Origin: Streptomyces sp. NBC_00510
GTDB lineage: Bacteria; Actinomycetota; Actinomycetes; Streptomycetales; Streptomycetaceae
Assembly: GCA_036013505.1 (NCBI GenBank)
Contig: CP107851.1
Location: forward strand, 9,534,001-9,598,000
Direction: 5' to 3'
Length of the DNA stretch: 64,000 nucleotides
Part shown: one piece after another, positions 52,801-62,600 of the stretch
How the letters are laid out: every line of letters begins with the position of its first letter
How positions within the stretch are numbered: position 1 is the first letter of the stretch
Notes under the pieces: model-generated
What the model was told of the DNA's origin: nothing
The model's database searches: none
What the model saw: the letters and a program-made list of their open reading frames with translations, nothing else
Made by a program: the position numbers and the translations under genes

Positions 52801-53145
52801 ACCATCGAACTGGCCACGCCCGCCTCGCGGTTGTCGTTCGTCGGCAGCGCCGTCAACGGCGACCAGCAGACGACGGCGACGGTCACCTACACCGACGGCA
52901 GCACCGGTACCGTCGACCTGTCCTTCACCGACTGGACCGTGGGAGGCGGCGGAGGCAGCGTCAAGTTCGGCAACGAGGTCGTCGCCAAGACCGCCTACCG
53001 CAACGTCGCGGGCGCGGACAAGGACCCGGTGGCCACGTACGTCTTCGCCACCAAGCCCTTCCCGGCACCGGACGGCAAGACCATCACGAGCGTGAAGCTC
53101 CCGGAGAACACGGACCTCCACGTCTTCACCCTCGCGGTGGACTGA
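49867..53145 (+). CDS. Secreted GH92 family glycoside hydrolase (alpha-mannosidase type)
   Basis: A 1092-residue secreted glycosidase of family GH92, whose known members are Ca-dependent exo-alpha-mannosidases. A signal peptide (about 1-27) ends in ALAAPAA. The N-terminal beta domain has YVDPLIGTKNGGNVFPGAVVPLGM and GYHYDATRIRGFSLTHMSGTGC; the (alpha/alpha)6 domain has FSGWDVYRSQVQL, GNGFVEGTAAQYTWMVQHD and MDNEPSINVPYLY, where NEPS contains catalytic-type acid residues, and GNDDLGAMSSWYVFSALGMYPQ. A C-terminal NEW3-like and carbohydrate-binding region (about 790-1092) follows. ATG at 49867 follows AAGAAGGG. A LacI-type operator overlaps its promoter, consistent with induction by mannosides. 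Confidence 0.92.
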   Translation: MRLRTTSVLLAAVLAVGGATPALAAPAAPPPDLVQDPTAYVDPLIGTKNGGNVFPGAVVPLGMLSWSPETTRGDATRTTAPGGYHYDATRIRGFSLTHMSGTGCAGGSGDIPFLPYAGEVTTSPAADTKDAVYAADFKHADEAAEPGRYKVGLSSGVTADLSATARTGSGRFTFPADKPASMLIRTANSEVGSTDSTVTIDPQARTVSGSVTSGNFCGYLDPEGQRSYYTLYFTARFDRSFKATGTWQDDKVTPGSTTASGGTGGFSHGGTPVAGKGAGGWVEFAPGSGPVNVKVGISYVSQAGAEANLAAENPRHRSFDSVRDAAGRAWRDRLGAIKVGGGTDAERSTFYTALYHALIHPNVISDTDRRYRGSDGEVHTVARGHQAQYGTFSGWDVYRSQVQLLTLLSPRTGSDIAQSLYELAEQNGGVWDRWLHGASGTHVMNGDPSPAALAGIRAFGGTDFDLRGALDSLVKAATVPTERDLSPVGKPILSVGQRPSLDKYLKLHYMPSVSNAWGGAAETLEMSGADFALSQLASAAGRKHTAADFARRSQWWQNNFNLAADPSGGYIANRAADGSWVTGFTPATGNGFVEGTAAQYTWMVQHDPAGLFAAMGGRGEALDRLDAFFHTADGKWAFTGSGGEKSEMDNEPSINVPYLYAYAGAPYKTQETVRAAMSALWSTQPGGIPGNDDLGAMSSWYVFSALGMYPQVPSRAELVLGSPLFPRIEIDRPAGNDISIRAAGAAADAPYVRSLKVNGRASDRPWLPASFVEDGGRLDYTLSRTADRTWGADAADAPPSFREGEQPHQVGVGPTTATIAPGGGTEVGIRALSLRGGAAPKVRFRVEVPDGVTASPAEGEFTDGSQEITLSTAGDVKQGFYDAKVAVSYGDTSYEQPVSLTVAAPGSLIAAYNSTGVSDDAGDHDEADYDGGGWSYSRQALAAAGLTGGTQGTVTGGLAFTWPDSPAGRPDNASATGQTIELATPASRLSFVGSAVNGDQQTTATVTYTDGSTGTVDLSFTDWTVGGGGGSVKFGNEVVAKTAYRNVAGADKDPVATYVFATKPFPAPDGKTITSVKLPENTDLHVFTLAVD

Positions 53146-53171
53146 CGCGGGAAGACCCCGGAAGACCCCAG

Positions 53172-53203
53172 GGGCGGGCGCGGAGCCGACTCCGCGCCCG
53201 CCC
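53172..53203 (+). terminator. Terminator hairpin of GH92 gene
   Basis: A perfect 14-bp stem (left arm GGGCGGGCGCGGAG) with the 4-nt loop CCGA, followed by TTCGT. It lies 26 nt after the GH92 stop. Confidence 0.75.
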
Positions 53204-53320
53204 TTCGTGCTGCCCGGAACGGCGCCGCCGCATCGGCGCCATATCAACATCACATAAGGTGGCGCACCTCATAGAGGGAATTCGGCCCGGCCTGGAACCC
53301 TTTTCCCGGAATTCCGTCCC

Positions 53321-53357
53321 GCAATGCGTATTGCCAATTCTTTGTGCGCGTATTGCC
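53321..53357 (+). promoter_or_regulatory. Repeated ATTGCC elements upstream of peptide ABC operon
   Basis: The 387-bp gap before the ABC operon contains the GC-poor stretch 53230-53430. In it GCGTATTGCC occurs twice, 22 bp apart (53326 and 53348), and the first copy is also part of the inverted repeat GCAAT-gcgt-ATTGC. Two helical turns between copies suggest a dimeric regulator. I see no gene in the gap. Confidence 0.45.
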
Positions 53358-53532
53358 TCATATGGACACGGGCGGCAGGAGGATATTTCCCGAGCCGTCC
53401 CACCGCGACGCTCCATTGTTTCCCCGCTCCGATACGGCGACATCCGGGTAGCGCTGCCGAACCCGGGTCACGCCCCCGTAGGAGCCGGTGCGGCCCTGGT
53501 CACAGGGCGTGCCACGCGAAGGAGAAAGCACA

Positions 53533-54501
53533 TTGGGCCGTTACCTACTGCGCCGCCTCGGCAACTACGCAATCCTGGTGTTCATCGCGGCCAGCGCGAC
53601 GTACTTTCTCGCCTCCTTCACCCTCCACCCCGACATCAACTACCTGTCGAAGAATCCCCGGCCGCCCCTGCACTCGATCTACGCGATCCTGCACGCCTAC
53701 AACCTCGACCCGCACACGCCCGTGTACCTCCGGTATTGGCGCTGGCTGACCGGGATCGTGCTGCACGGCAATTTCGGCAGGACCTACGCCGGCGCATCGG
53801 TCAACACCGAGCTGGGCCGCCGCGTCCTGGTCAGCACCGAGCTCCTCTTCGTCGCGACCGTCCTGGGGGCCGTCGGCGGCGTCGCGGTCGGCGCCTGGAA
53901 CGCACTGCGGCAGTACCGGCCCTCCGACCGGGTGTCGACGATCGTCTCCTACGTCCTGCTGGCCACCCCGGTCGTGGTGATCGCGGTCGGACTGCGGACC
54001 CTGGACACCGCGGGCGACGGGCCGCTGGTGCAGTACATCGGGATGTACGACCCGAAGGTGCACGGCACCCTCCCGGTCGTCCTCAACAACCTCGAACACC
54101 TCGTGCTGCCGACCCTGACGCTGCTGCTCGCCCAGATCCCGTTCTTCAGCCGCTACCAGCGCAGCACGATGCTCGACGTCCTGGGCAGCGACTTCCTGCG
54201 GACGGCCCGCGCCAAGGGGCTCCGGCGGCGTCAGGCGGTCCTGCGGCATGGACTGCGCACCGCGGTCATCCCCGTGATGCCGCTGGTGGTCTACAACGTC
54301 GTGCTGCTGTTCACCGGGGCCACCTTCACCGAGGAGATCTACGGATGGCACGGCATGGGGGAGTGGCTGGTCGACTCCATCACCAGCAACGACGTCAACG
54401 CGGTCGCCGCCGTGGCGATCTTCACCGCCGGCATCGTCCTGATCGCGGGACTGCTCTCCGACCTCGTCTACGCGGCGCTCGACCCTCGGGTCCGCACCTG
54501 A
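53533..54501 (+). CDS. Oligopeptide ABC transporter permease (DppB-like)
   Basis: A 322-residue inner-membrane permease with about six helices, the first at 8-28 (NYAILVFIAASATYFLASFTL). The long extracytoplasmic loop after helix 1 and the EAA-type loop (FLRTARAKGLRRRQAVLRHGLRTA) are as in DppB/OppB. TTG at 53533 follows AGGAG by 8 nt; an upstream GTG lacks a site and adds non-membrane sequence. It is the first gene of a five-function operon with a second permease, a fused double ATPase and a binding lipoprotein. The operon should import short peptides; substrate range is unknown. It lies next to a secreted peptidase gene. Confidence 0.92.
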   Translation: MGRYLLRRLGNYAILVFIAASATYFLASFTLHPDINYLSKNPRPPLHSIYAILHAYNLDPHTPVYLRYWRWLTGIVLHGNFGRTYAGASVNTELGRRVLVSTELLFVATVLGAVGGVAVGAWNALRQYRPSDRVSTIVSYVLLATPVVVIAVGLRTLDTAGDGPLVQYIGMYDPKVHGTLPVVLNNLEHLVLPTLTLLLAQIPFFSRYQRSTMLDVLGSDFLRTARAKGLRRRQAVLRHGLRTAVIPVMPLVVYNVVLLFTGATFTEEIYGWHGMGEWLVDSITSNDVNAVAAVAIFTAGIVLIAGLLSDLVYAALDPRVRT

Positions 54502-54537
54502 GACGGCCCACGTCGACCGACTCGAGGAGATTCCCTC

Positions 54538-55557
54538 ATGACCACCCCCGCAACTGCCGCCGGGACGGCGGCGCCACACCGGACCAGGAGCCGCGGCGCG
54601 CTCGTCCTCGCCCGCTTCGCCCGCAACCGGCTGGCCCTGGTGGGCATCGCCCTGGTGATCGCCCTGGTGCTCCTGGCGTACGCCGTACCGCCGTTCCTGC
54701 ACTGGACGTACCACGACAACGACTTCGCCAGCCTGGACACCGGGCCCGGGGCCGCGCACTGGTTCGGCACGACCCACTCGGGCCAGGACCTGTTCGCGCT
54801 CACCTTGAGGGGCCTGCAGAAGTCACTGGTCGTCGGACTCGTCGGAGGGCCGCTCACGACGCTGATCGCCGCGGTGGTGGGTGCCTCGGCCGGCTACTTC
54901 GGCGGCTGGACCGACCGCGTCCTGATGTGGTTCCTCGACCTGATGCTGGTGATCCCCGCGTTCCTGCTGCTCGCGGTCCTGTCACCGGCGTTCCAGCACG
55001 GGACCTGGCTGTTCTTCGTGGTCCTGCTCGCGGCGTTCGGCTGGATGATCACCGGTCGGGTGGTGCGGAGCATGACCCGGACCCTGCGGGAACGGGAGTA
55101 CGTCCTCGCCGCGCGCTACATGGGCGTCCACCCGCTGGTCATCATCTTCCGGCACATCCTCCCCAACGCGGCCTCGATCCTCATCATCGACGCGACCGTC
55201 CAGGTGGGCGCGATCGTGCTCGGCGAGACCTCGCTGTCCTACTTCGGGTTCGGCATCCAGGCGCCCGACGTGTCGCTCGGCACCCTCATCGCCGCCGGAA
55301 CGCCGGACGCCAACACCTCCCCGTGGCTGTTCTTCTTCCCCGCCGCCTTCCTCGTCCTGATCGGCCTCTCCGTCGCGTTCATCGGTGACGGGCTGCGGGA
55401 CGCCTTCGACCCGACGGCACGGGGAGCGAAGTCCCGGGGGCGTGCCCGGCCGGGCGCGCCCACCTACCGGCACGCGAAGGCCCGGCAGGTCCCGCGCCGC
55501 AAGCCCTCAGCCGCGGTCATCACCGCCGCACCCACCGAGGAAGGAGTCACGTCGTGA
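54538..55557 (+). CDS. Oligopeptide ABC transporter permease (DppC-like)
   Basis: A 339-residue permease with an N-terminal extension, a first helix at about 33-55 (RLALVGIALVIALVLLAYAV) and five further helices. The DppC-type start HWFGTTHSGQDLFALTLRGLQKSLVVGL and the EAA loop (EYVLAARYMGVHPLVIIFRHILPNA) are present. The C-terminal 45 residues are basic and rich in Arg, Ala and Pro, longer than usual. The ATG follows GAGGAG. Its stop overlaps the GTG of the ATPase gene by 4 nt, so translation is coupled. Confidence 0.93.
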   Translation: MTTPATAAGTAAPHRTRSRGALVLARFARNRLALVGIALVIALVLLAYAVPPFLHWTYHDNDFASLDTGPGAAHWFGTTHSGQDLFALTLRGLQKSLVVGLVGGPLTTLIAAVVGASAGYFGGWTDRVLMWFLDLMLVIPAFLLLAVLSPAFQHGTWLFFVVLLAAFGWMITGRVVRSMTRTLREREYVLAARYMGVHPLVIIFRHILPNAASILIIDATVQVGAIVLGETSLSYFGFGIQAPDVSLGTLIAAGTPDANTSPWLFFFPAAFLVLIGLSVAFIGDGLRDAFDPTARGAKSRGRARPGAPTYRHAKARQVPRRKPSAAVITAAPTEEGVTS

Positions 55558-57668
55558 CCGTCCCCATCGCCGCCCCCGGCGTCCCCACCCCGCGGCCGGC
55601 CTCCGGCGACCCGGTCCTGACCGTGCGCGACCTGCGGGTGTCCTTCCCCGGCGAGGCCGGACGGGTGCAGGCGGTCCGCGGGGTGGACTTCACGCTCCGC
55701 GCCGGGGAGACCCTCGCCGTCGTCGGCGAGTCCGGCTCCGGCAAGTCCGTCATGGCCACCGCCGTGCTCGGCCTGCTCCCGGACGACGCGGAGGTCACCG
55801 GCTCCGTACGCCTCAAGGGCCGCGAGCTGCTCGGACTGCCGGACCGCCGGATGTCCGCCATCCGCGGCCGTGACATCGGCATGGTCTTCCAGGACCCGCT
55901 CTCGGCGCTCACCCCCGTCTTCTCCATCGGCACCCAACTGGTGGAAGCCCTGCGGATCCACCAGGACCTCACCGCCGCCCAGGCCCGCGAACGGGCCCTG
56001 GAACTGCTGGACCTGGTGGGCATCCCCGACCCGAGGCGGCGCGTCGACGCCTTCCCGCACGAGTTCTCCGGCGGCATGCGCCAGCGGGCGATGATCGCCA
56101 TGGCCATCGCCAACGACCCCGAGGTGATCATCGCCGACGAGCCCACCACGGCGCTCGACGTCACCATCCAGGCGCAGGTGCTGGAGGTCCTGGGCAAGGC
56201 CCAGGAGGTCACCGGAGCCGCGATCCTCCTGATCACCCACGACCTCGGCGTGGTGGCCGGCATGGCCGACCGGGTGGTCGTCATGTACGCCGGCAAGCCG
56301 GTGGAGACCGGGACCGCCGACGAACTGTTCGCCACCCCCCGCATGCCCTACACCATCGGCCTGCTCGGTTCGGTGCCGCGGCTCGACATCGGGGACCGGA
56401 CGGCCCTCACCCCCATCGAGGGCACGCCGCCGTCGATGGTGGACCTGCCGGCAGGCTGTCCCTTCGCGGCGCGCTGCCCGGTGGCCGTGGACCGCTGCCG
56501 TACCGAGGAACCCGGTCTGCGGACCGTGGCGACCGGAGCCGGTCACGCCACGGCGTGCCACCGCGCACCCGAGATCGACACGCCCGGCGGGATCCCGTCC
56601 CCGGGCATGTTCCCCACCCCCGCCTCACCGCGGCGGCCCGGCGGACCCCCGCGCGCCGAACGGCCCGAGGTGCTGCGGGTCACCCACCTCACCAAGCACT
56701 TCCCGCTCCTCAAGGGTGCGGTCTTCAAGCACCGGGTGGGCACGGTGCGCGCCGTCGACGGCGTGGACTTCGACATCCGCCAGGGCGAGACCCTCGCGCT
56801 GGTCGGCGAGTCGGGCTGCGGCAAGACCACCACCATGCTGCAGATCCTCGACCTCGCCGGGCAACGCGGCGGCACCGTGGCCGTCCTCGGCAGGGACGTC
56901 GGGCAACTGGACGGGAAGGCGCGGCGGGAGCTGCGCCGGGACCTCCAGGTGGTGTTCCAGGACCCGATGGCGTCACTGGACTCCCGCATGCCGATCGGCG
57001 ACATCCTGGCCGAGCCGCTGCGCACCCACGGCTGGGACCGGGAACGCATCGCCGGGCGGGTCCCCGAACTGCTCCGCCTCGTCGGACTGCTGCCCGAGCA
57101 CGCCGAGCGCTACCCCGCCGAGTTCTCCGGCGGACAGCGACAGCGGATCGGCATCGCCCGGGCGCTGGCCCTGGACCCCAAGCTGGTCGTACTGGACGAG
57201 CCGGTCTCCGCGCTGGACGTCTCGGTCCAGGCCGGGGTGATCAACCTCCTCGACGAGCTGCAGGCCGAACTCGGCCTGAGCTACCTGTTCATCGCGCACG
57301 ACCTGTCGGTCATCCGGCACATCGCCGACCGTGTCGCCGTCATGTACCTCGGCCGCATCGTCGAGGCCGGCGACGTCGAGGACGTCTTCGCCCGTCCGGC
57401 CCACCCCTACACCCAGGCACTGCTGTCGGCCGTGCCGCTGCCCGACCCCCGCAAGGAGCGGCAGCGCCGGCGGATCATCCTCCAGGGCGACCTGCCCAGC
57501 CCCGCGGACACCCCCTCGGGATGCCGGTTCCGCACCCGCTGCCCCAAGTACCTGCAGCTCGGGCCCGCCGAGGCCCGGCGGTGCGACACCGAGGACCCCG
57601 CCGCCGGGTCCCTGGGCGAGGACCACACCGCCGCCTGCCACCACGCGGCCGCCCTGGAGGTCCTGTGA
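55554..57668 (+). CDS. Fused oligopeptide ABC transporter ATPase (DppD-DppF type)
   Basis: A 704-residue protein carrying two full ABC ATPase domains in one chain. The first has Walker A GESGSGKS (about 59), signature FSGGMRQRAMIA (about 172) and DEPTTALD; the second has GESGCGKT (about 417), FSGGQRQRIGIA (about 524) and DEPVSALD. Each is followed by the oligopeptide C-terminal motif with Cys (CPFAARCPVAVDRC and CRFRTRCPKYLQL). In most bacteria DppD and DppF are separate; fusion is seen in several actinobacterial peptide importers. GTG at 55554 overlaps the previous stop. It powers the two permeases upstream. Confidence 0.94.
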   Translation: MTVPIAAPGVPTPRPASGDPVLTVRDLRVSFPGEAGRVQAVRGVDFTLRAGETLAVVGESGSGKSVMATAVLGLLPDDAEVTGSVRLKGRELLGLPDRRMSAIRGRDIGMVFQDPLSALTPVFSIGTQLVEALRIHQDLTAAQARERALELLDLVGIPDPRRRVDAFPHEFSGGMRQRAMIAMAIANDPEVIIADEPTTALDVTIQAQVLEVLGKAQEVTGAAILLITHDLGVVAGMADRVVVMYAGKPVETGTADELFATPRMPYTIGLLGSVPRLDIGDRTALTPIEGTPPSMVDLPAGCPFAARCPVAVDRCRTEEPGLRTVATGAGHATACHRAPEIDTPGGIPSPGMFPTPASPRRPGGPPRAERPEVLRVTHLTKHFPLLKGAVFKHRVGTVRAVDGVDFDIRQGETLALVGESGCGKTTTMLQILDLAGQRGGTVAVLGRDVGQLDGKARRELRRDLQVVFQDPMASLDSRMPIGDILAEPLRTHGWDRERIAGRVPELLRLVGLLPEHAERYPAEFSGGQRQRIGIARALALDPKLVVLDEPVSALDVSVQAGVINLLDELQAELGLSYLFIAHDLSVIRHIADRVAVMYLGRIVEAGDVEDVFARPAHPYTQALLSAVPLPDPRKERQRRRIILQGDLPSPADTPSGCRFRTRCPKYLQLGPAEARRCDTEDPAAGSLGEDHTAACHHAAALEVL

Positions 57669-57673
57669 AGCGA

Positions 57674-57717
57674 CCCCGGCCTGTGACGCACCCCCGGCCT
57701 GTGACGCACCCCCGGCC
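57674..57717. repeat. 18-bp tandem direct repeat
   Basis: The unit CCCCGGCCTGTGACGCAC is repeated about 2.5 times in the 98-bp gap between the ATPase gene and the binding-protein gene. It lies within the operon, upstream of the ribosome site of the binding-protein gene. Confidence 0.75.
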
Positions 57718-57766
57718 GTCCTGCCCGGCGGACACCCGACCCACGGAACCCACAAGGAGAGCCCAG

Positions 57767-59470
57767 TTGAACCGAAAGTCCGTAAAGCTGGCCACGGCAG
57801 TCGTGGTGTCCGCGGGTCTCCTCGCCGGCGCCACCGCGTGCGGAAGCGGCAATGGCGGCGCGAGCTCGTCGGCGCCCAAGGCCCCGCCGAAGGCGACCCT
57901 CAACCAGATCAACCCCGTCGACACCGCGGCACTCCGGCAGGGCGGCACCCTCAACTTCCCCGTCGACGAGTACTCCACCCAGTGGAACAGCCTCAACGCG
58001 GCCTCGCAGAACACCGTCGCCGTGACCACGACGATGGCCCCCCTGCTGCCGTCGCTCTTCCACAGCACCCCCGACAACAAGCGGACCCCCAACCCGAACT
58101 ACCTCAGCAAGGTGAGCACCGCCGTCAAGCACGGTAGGCAGGTCACCACGTACGCGGTCAACCCCAGGGCCCGGTGGTCCGACGGCACACCCATCACCTG
58201 GAAGGACTTCCGCGCGGACTGGCAGGCGCAGAACGGGAAGAACCCCAAGTACACCCCCGTCAGCACCTCCGGCTACGAGCAGATCTCCTCGGTCGCCGAG
58301 GGAAGCGACGCGCGGCACGTCGTCGTCACCTACGCCACACCGTTCTCCGAATGGCAGACGCTGTTCTCGCCGCTGTACCCGGCATCGCAGATCGACACCC
58401 CGCAGAAGTTCGACGCCGGGTACAAGAACCGGATCCCGGTCACCGCGGGCCCGTTCAAGGTCAGCAGGATGGACCCGACGACCAAGGTCGTCTCCGAGGT
58501 CCGCGACCCCCACTGGTGGGGCCCGAAGCCGGTGCTCGACGGCATCAACTTCCGTACCCTGGACGCTGCGTCGACACCCGGGGCCTTCGCCTCGGGCGAG
58601 ATCGACGTCGAGGACATCGGGCCCGACGTGGCCGCCTACAAGCAGGCGCAGAAGGTGCCGCACACCTCCATCCGCGTGGCGGGCGCCCCCAACCTGCGGC
58701 AGATGGTGGTCAACGGCGCGAGCCCGCTGCTGAAGGACGTCCGTGTCCGCCGGGCCCTGTTCATGGCACTGGACCGCCAGGCCATCGGGAAGGCCGACCT
58801 CAACGGCCTGCCCTTCCCGGCCCAGCCCCTGGACAACCACTTCCTCGTCAACAACGACGTCGCCTACAAGGACAACGCCGGCTCCCTCGGCCGCTACGAC
58901 CCCACCGCGGCGGGGCGGCAACTGGACGCGGCGGGCTGGAAACCGCACGGCGACGTCCGTGAGAAGGACGGCAAGCCGCTGGAGCTGACGCTGACCATCC
59001 CGTCGGGCACGCCCATCGCCGCCAACGAGGCACAGCTGTTCACGGCGATGCTCAAGAACGTGGGCATCAAGCTCGACACCAAGGTCAAGCCGAGCGACGA
59101 CTTCTTCAACGACGTCAGCGCCGGGAAGTTCGACCTTACGCTGTTCAGCGGCATCGGCTCCGTGCCGTTCTTCCCGCTGACCAACGGCGCGGCGTCATTC
59201 GTCTCCCCCAAGCACGGCAACGTCGGCCAGAACTACTCGCGCATCGGCACCGCCGGGATCGACGCCGACATGCACAAGGCGGGCACCGAGGTCGGCCACT
59301 CCGCCTACCTCGCCGACCTCGACGCGGCCGACGCCGGGCTGTGGAAGCTGGCCGCGAACCTGCCGCTCTACCAGCGCCCGCAGATCGTCGCGACCAAGTC
59401 CGACGTGGCCAACTACGGCGCCTTCGGTTTCCAGGACACCGACTGGACCCGGATCGGCTTCACCGAGTAA
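57767..59470 (+). CDS. Peptide-binding lipoprotein of ABC importer (SBP_bac_5)
   Basis: A 567-residue extracellular solute-binding protein, family 5. The signal peptide ends in a lipobox (LLAGATACGSG), so the mature form is a lipoprotein. The domain has LNFPVDEYSTQWNSLNAAS, YAVNPRARWSDGTPITWKDF (the conserved WSDG), a PVTAGPFKVS motif and DVRVRRALFMALDRQAI, all typical of peptide-binding proteins. TTG at 57767 has AAGGAG 7 nt upstream. It is the last gene of the importer operon and is closed by a 46-bp palindromic hairpin. It is expected to deliver peptides to the two permeases. Confidence 0.93.
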   Translation: MNRKSVKLATAVVVSAGLLAGATACGSGNGGASSSAPKAPPKATLNQINPVDTAALRQGGTLNFPVDEYSTQWNSLNAASQNTVAVTTTMAPLLPSLFHSTPDNKRTPNPNYLSKVSTAVKHGRQVTTYAVNPRARWSDGTPITWKDFRADWQAQNGKNPKYTPVSTSGYEQISSVAEGSDARHVVVTYATPFSEWQTLFSPLYPASQIDTPQKFDAGYKNRIPVTAGPFKVSRMDPTTKVVSEVRDPHWWGPKPVLDGINFRTLDAASTPGAFASGEIDVEDIGPDVAAYKQAQKVPHTSIRVAGAPNLRQMVVNGASPLLKDVRVRRALFMALDRQAIGKADLNGLPFPAQPLDNHFLVNNDVAYKDNAGSLGRYDPTAAGRQLDAAGWKPHGDVREKDGKPLELTLTIPSGTPIAANEAQLFTAMLKNVGIKLDTKVKPSDDFFNDVSAGKFDLTLFSGIGSVPFFPLTNGAASFVSPKHGNVGQNYSRIGTAGIDADMHKAGTEVGHSAYLADLDAADAGLWKLAANLPLYQRPQIVATKSDVANYGAFGFQDTDWTRIGFTE

Positions 59471-59553
59471 CCCCACTGGACCGCGGCGCGGGAGGACGAC
59501 CCCCTCCTCAACGCCTCCCGCGTCGCGTCGGCCCCGACCCGAGCCGACACCCC

Positions 59554-59599
59554 ACGAAGGGCCCTTGTCCCCGGTGCACCGGGGACAAGGGCCCTTCGT
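59554..59599. terminator. Perfect 46-bp palindromic bidirectional terminator
   Basis: Two 23-nt arms, beginning ACGAAGGGCCCTTG, meet with no spacer at 59576/59577. It lies between the stops of the convergent binding-protein gene and the S8 peptidase gene and can end both transcripts. Confidence 0.8.
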
Positions 59600-59614
59600 C
59601 CGTACCGCCGTCGG

Positions 59615-62600
59615 CTACTTGACGCCGAAGGCGCGGATCAGGGTCTGGCCGACGCTGTTCCCCTTCGCGTCCCGCGCCGTCGTCCGCAGGCTCGCGAAGC
59701 GGGCCCGGGACGGCGCGTCGAGCTGCGCCTTCCAGCCGCCGCCCGACTGCCGCAGCGTCGCCTTGCGCCAGGTGGCGCCGTCGTCGTACGACACCTCGAG
59801 GGTCACGGTGCGGATCGCCCCCGCGCCCGCCGCGCCCTTCAGGTGCGAGGCGGTGACCGTCAGCCCGGTGCGCCGCTGGGCCTTGCCGGACAGGTCGGTG
59901 GCCACCGCGTAGTCGAGCTGCACCAGCGGCAGGGGCGTGATGGCCGAGTAGTCCGTCGTGCTCGAGGTGAATCCCCACTCGGTGCGGGTGCGGGTCGAGT
60001 ACGGACGGTCCGGCACGTTCCGCTCGCCCTCCACCACGATCCGGTAGGGCTGCGGGTCCGGTGACAGCCCCTCGGCGGTCACGATCCGCTCGTTGTAGTC
60101 CTCGCCGAGGAGCTGGTCGCCCTGGTACAGCGAGATCTTCGAGGTGTTGCCGTCCACCCAGGCGACGCCCGCGTGACCGCCCGAGTCGCCCCAGGCCGGC
60201 AGCACGGACGTGCTGATGATGTCGCCCACCCGGTAGGGGGCCGTCCAGCTGATGCCGTCGTTGAGCACCCGCGGGTGCTGGATCGCCGAGAACCAGGTCT
60301 CGTTGTTCGTGCTGCGCGCCTTGTAGGTGCGCGTCACGCCCCGCTGGCCGAGGTCGCGCATCGCGGCGGAGGAGATCCAGCGGGCGTCGTCGCCCGCCGA
60401 GACCCACGAGGTGAGGGTGCCCTGGGCCGCGACCCGCGTCGCCTGGATGAGCGTGGGCCGGTTGAAGATGAGCGACACGTCCTCGCGGTACGCCACGGCC
60501 TCGGCCTGCGTGCTGTTGCGGAACGACTCGTCGATGCGGGCCAGGTCGCCGGGACGGGGACGGTAGGACGGGTCCTTCGGGACCGCTCCGTCGTGGTGGC
60601 GGATCAGGTCGTACGCGTAGCGCGGGTACGGGTGCGAGACCACCTTCAGCGTCGCCGTGCCGGGCTTGCGGAGCCGGCTCAGCAGTCGTGCGCTGTCGTC
60701 GGTGCCGAGTGAGGCCACCGGCAGAGGGGCGGCGTCGGGCAGGTCGGCCCAGGGGTCGAACTTGCCGTAGCCGTCGTTCAGGATCAGCAGCTGCCGTGCG
60801 CCGGCCTTCGCCGCCGCGGCGGCCTGGTCCGGGGCGGACACCGTGTCGCTGCGGCGGACGACCGCCACCTGGCCGCGCACCTTGAGCTTGCGGAAGTCCG
60901 CGGCGGAGCCGTCACCGGCCCAGACCGCGCGGTAGGTGCCCGTGCCCTCCCGCAGCTTGGGGGACATGCTCTGGAGGGTGACGTCGTCGTAGGTCTGCGA
61001 GCCGGAGGAGAAGGTCAGCGGCGGCTGGATCTGCCGCCAGCGGGTCGCGAAGTGGTACGAGCCCTTCGTGACCTTCGGCGTCGGGGTCACCCAGAGGCTG
61101 TCGTAGCGCCAGTACTCGGGCATGTAGCTGTCCAGGAACGGGAACAGGTCGCCGTTGGTGCGGTACTGGTCCACGCGCATGAACTCGTTGGCGGTCGGCT
61201 GCGGTGTGACGGCGGCCGCCTTGCGCAGGCTCGCGGCGTCGAACCGCACGGTGCGGTCGGCGTCGAGGTCGATCTGCGGGGCGGAGAACATCGCGAAGCC
61301 CAGCGTGTGCGTACCGTCGATGCCGGGCACGTCCGCGTTCAGCCACGCGGAGTAGGTGCTCGGGGACAGGCGCAGGTCGATGCGGCCCGAGGCGTCGACG
61401 GCGAACGCCTTGGGGGCGGTGTTGCGCTCCACGTCCTTCAGGATGAGGGTGCCGGGCAGGGCCTTGCCGTGCCGGTCCTTGGCGGTGAAAGTCAGGTTGA
61501 CCCGCCGGCCCTCCTTGTTCACCCCGACCGTCGTGCGGGCCAGTGCCGTGCCGTCGGCGCCGGTGGCGACGAGGCGGGTGGAGTAGGCGCCGTTGTCCTC
61601 GGCCGCGTCGAGGTGGGTGATCACGCCGACGGAGGCGGTGCCCTGGGCGGGCACGGTCAGCCGCGGTTCGGTCAGCGTGAACAGGCCCTCGGGCAGCTGG
61701 CCCGGGCTCAGGGACAGGTCCACGGTGACCGGTGCGGCGCCGGAGTTGGTGTAGGTGACGTCCTTGCGGACCGTCTGACCCGGCGTGTACGGGTAGTGCG
61801 TCTGCGCGTACGCGTCGCCGGAGGCGACCAGCGTGGCCTTCACGGCGGCGGCGACGTCCACGCGCCCGCTGCCCGCCTCGAAGGGGCTGAACCGCTGGGT
61901 GCTCGCGGTGGTGCTGATCAGGGCGGCCTTGAGCTGCTGCCCCGTCCAGTCCGGGTGCTTGGCGGCCAGCAGGGCCGCGGCGCCCGCCACGTGGGGCGTC
62001 GCCATGGAGGTGCCGCTCATCGTCTGGTACGCGCCCTCGCCCTCAGGGGCGTACTGCGAGCGCGCGGCCAGCACGTTCACCCCCGGGCCGGTCAGGTCGG
62101 GCTTGACGGCGTTGTCGCCCACGCGGGGGCCGCGGCTGGAGAACTCCGCCAGCTGGTCCACGCCCTTGCCGGGGCCGTTGACCGCGCCGACCGTCAGCGC
62201 GGCGTCGGCGGCACCGGGGGCGCTCACGGTGTAGGGCGCAGGGCCGGAGTTGCCCGCCGCGATGACGAACAGCGCCCCGGTCTCCTCGCTGAGCCGGTTC
62301 ACGGCCTCGCTCAGCGGGTCGGTGCCGTCGGTGGCGTCGCCGCCCAGGCTCATGCTGACGACCTTGGCGTGCTGGTCGCGGGCGGCCCATTCCATGCCGG
62401 CCAGGATCCAGGAGTCCTGGCCGCTGCCGAAGTCGTCCAGGACCTTGCCGATGTGCAGGGACGCGCCCGGGGCGACGCCCTTCTCGGTGCCACCGGAGGC
62501 GGCGCCGGTCCCGGCGACGGTGGAGGCGACGTGAGTGCCGTGGCCGTGCCGGTCGGTGACGTCCGCGCCGGGCACGAAGCTCTCCGTCGCGGCTATGCGG

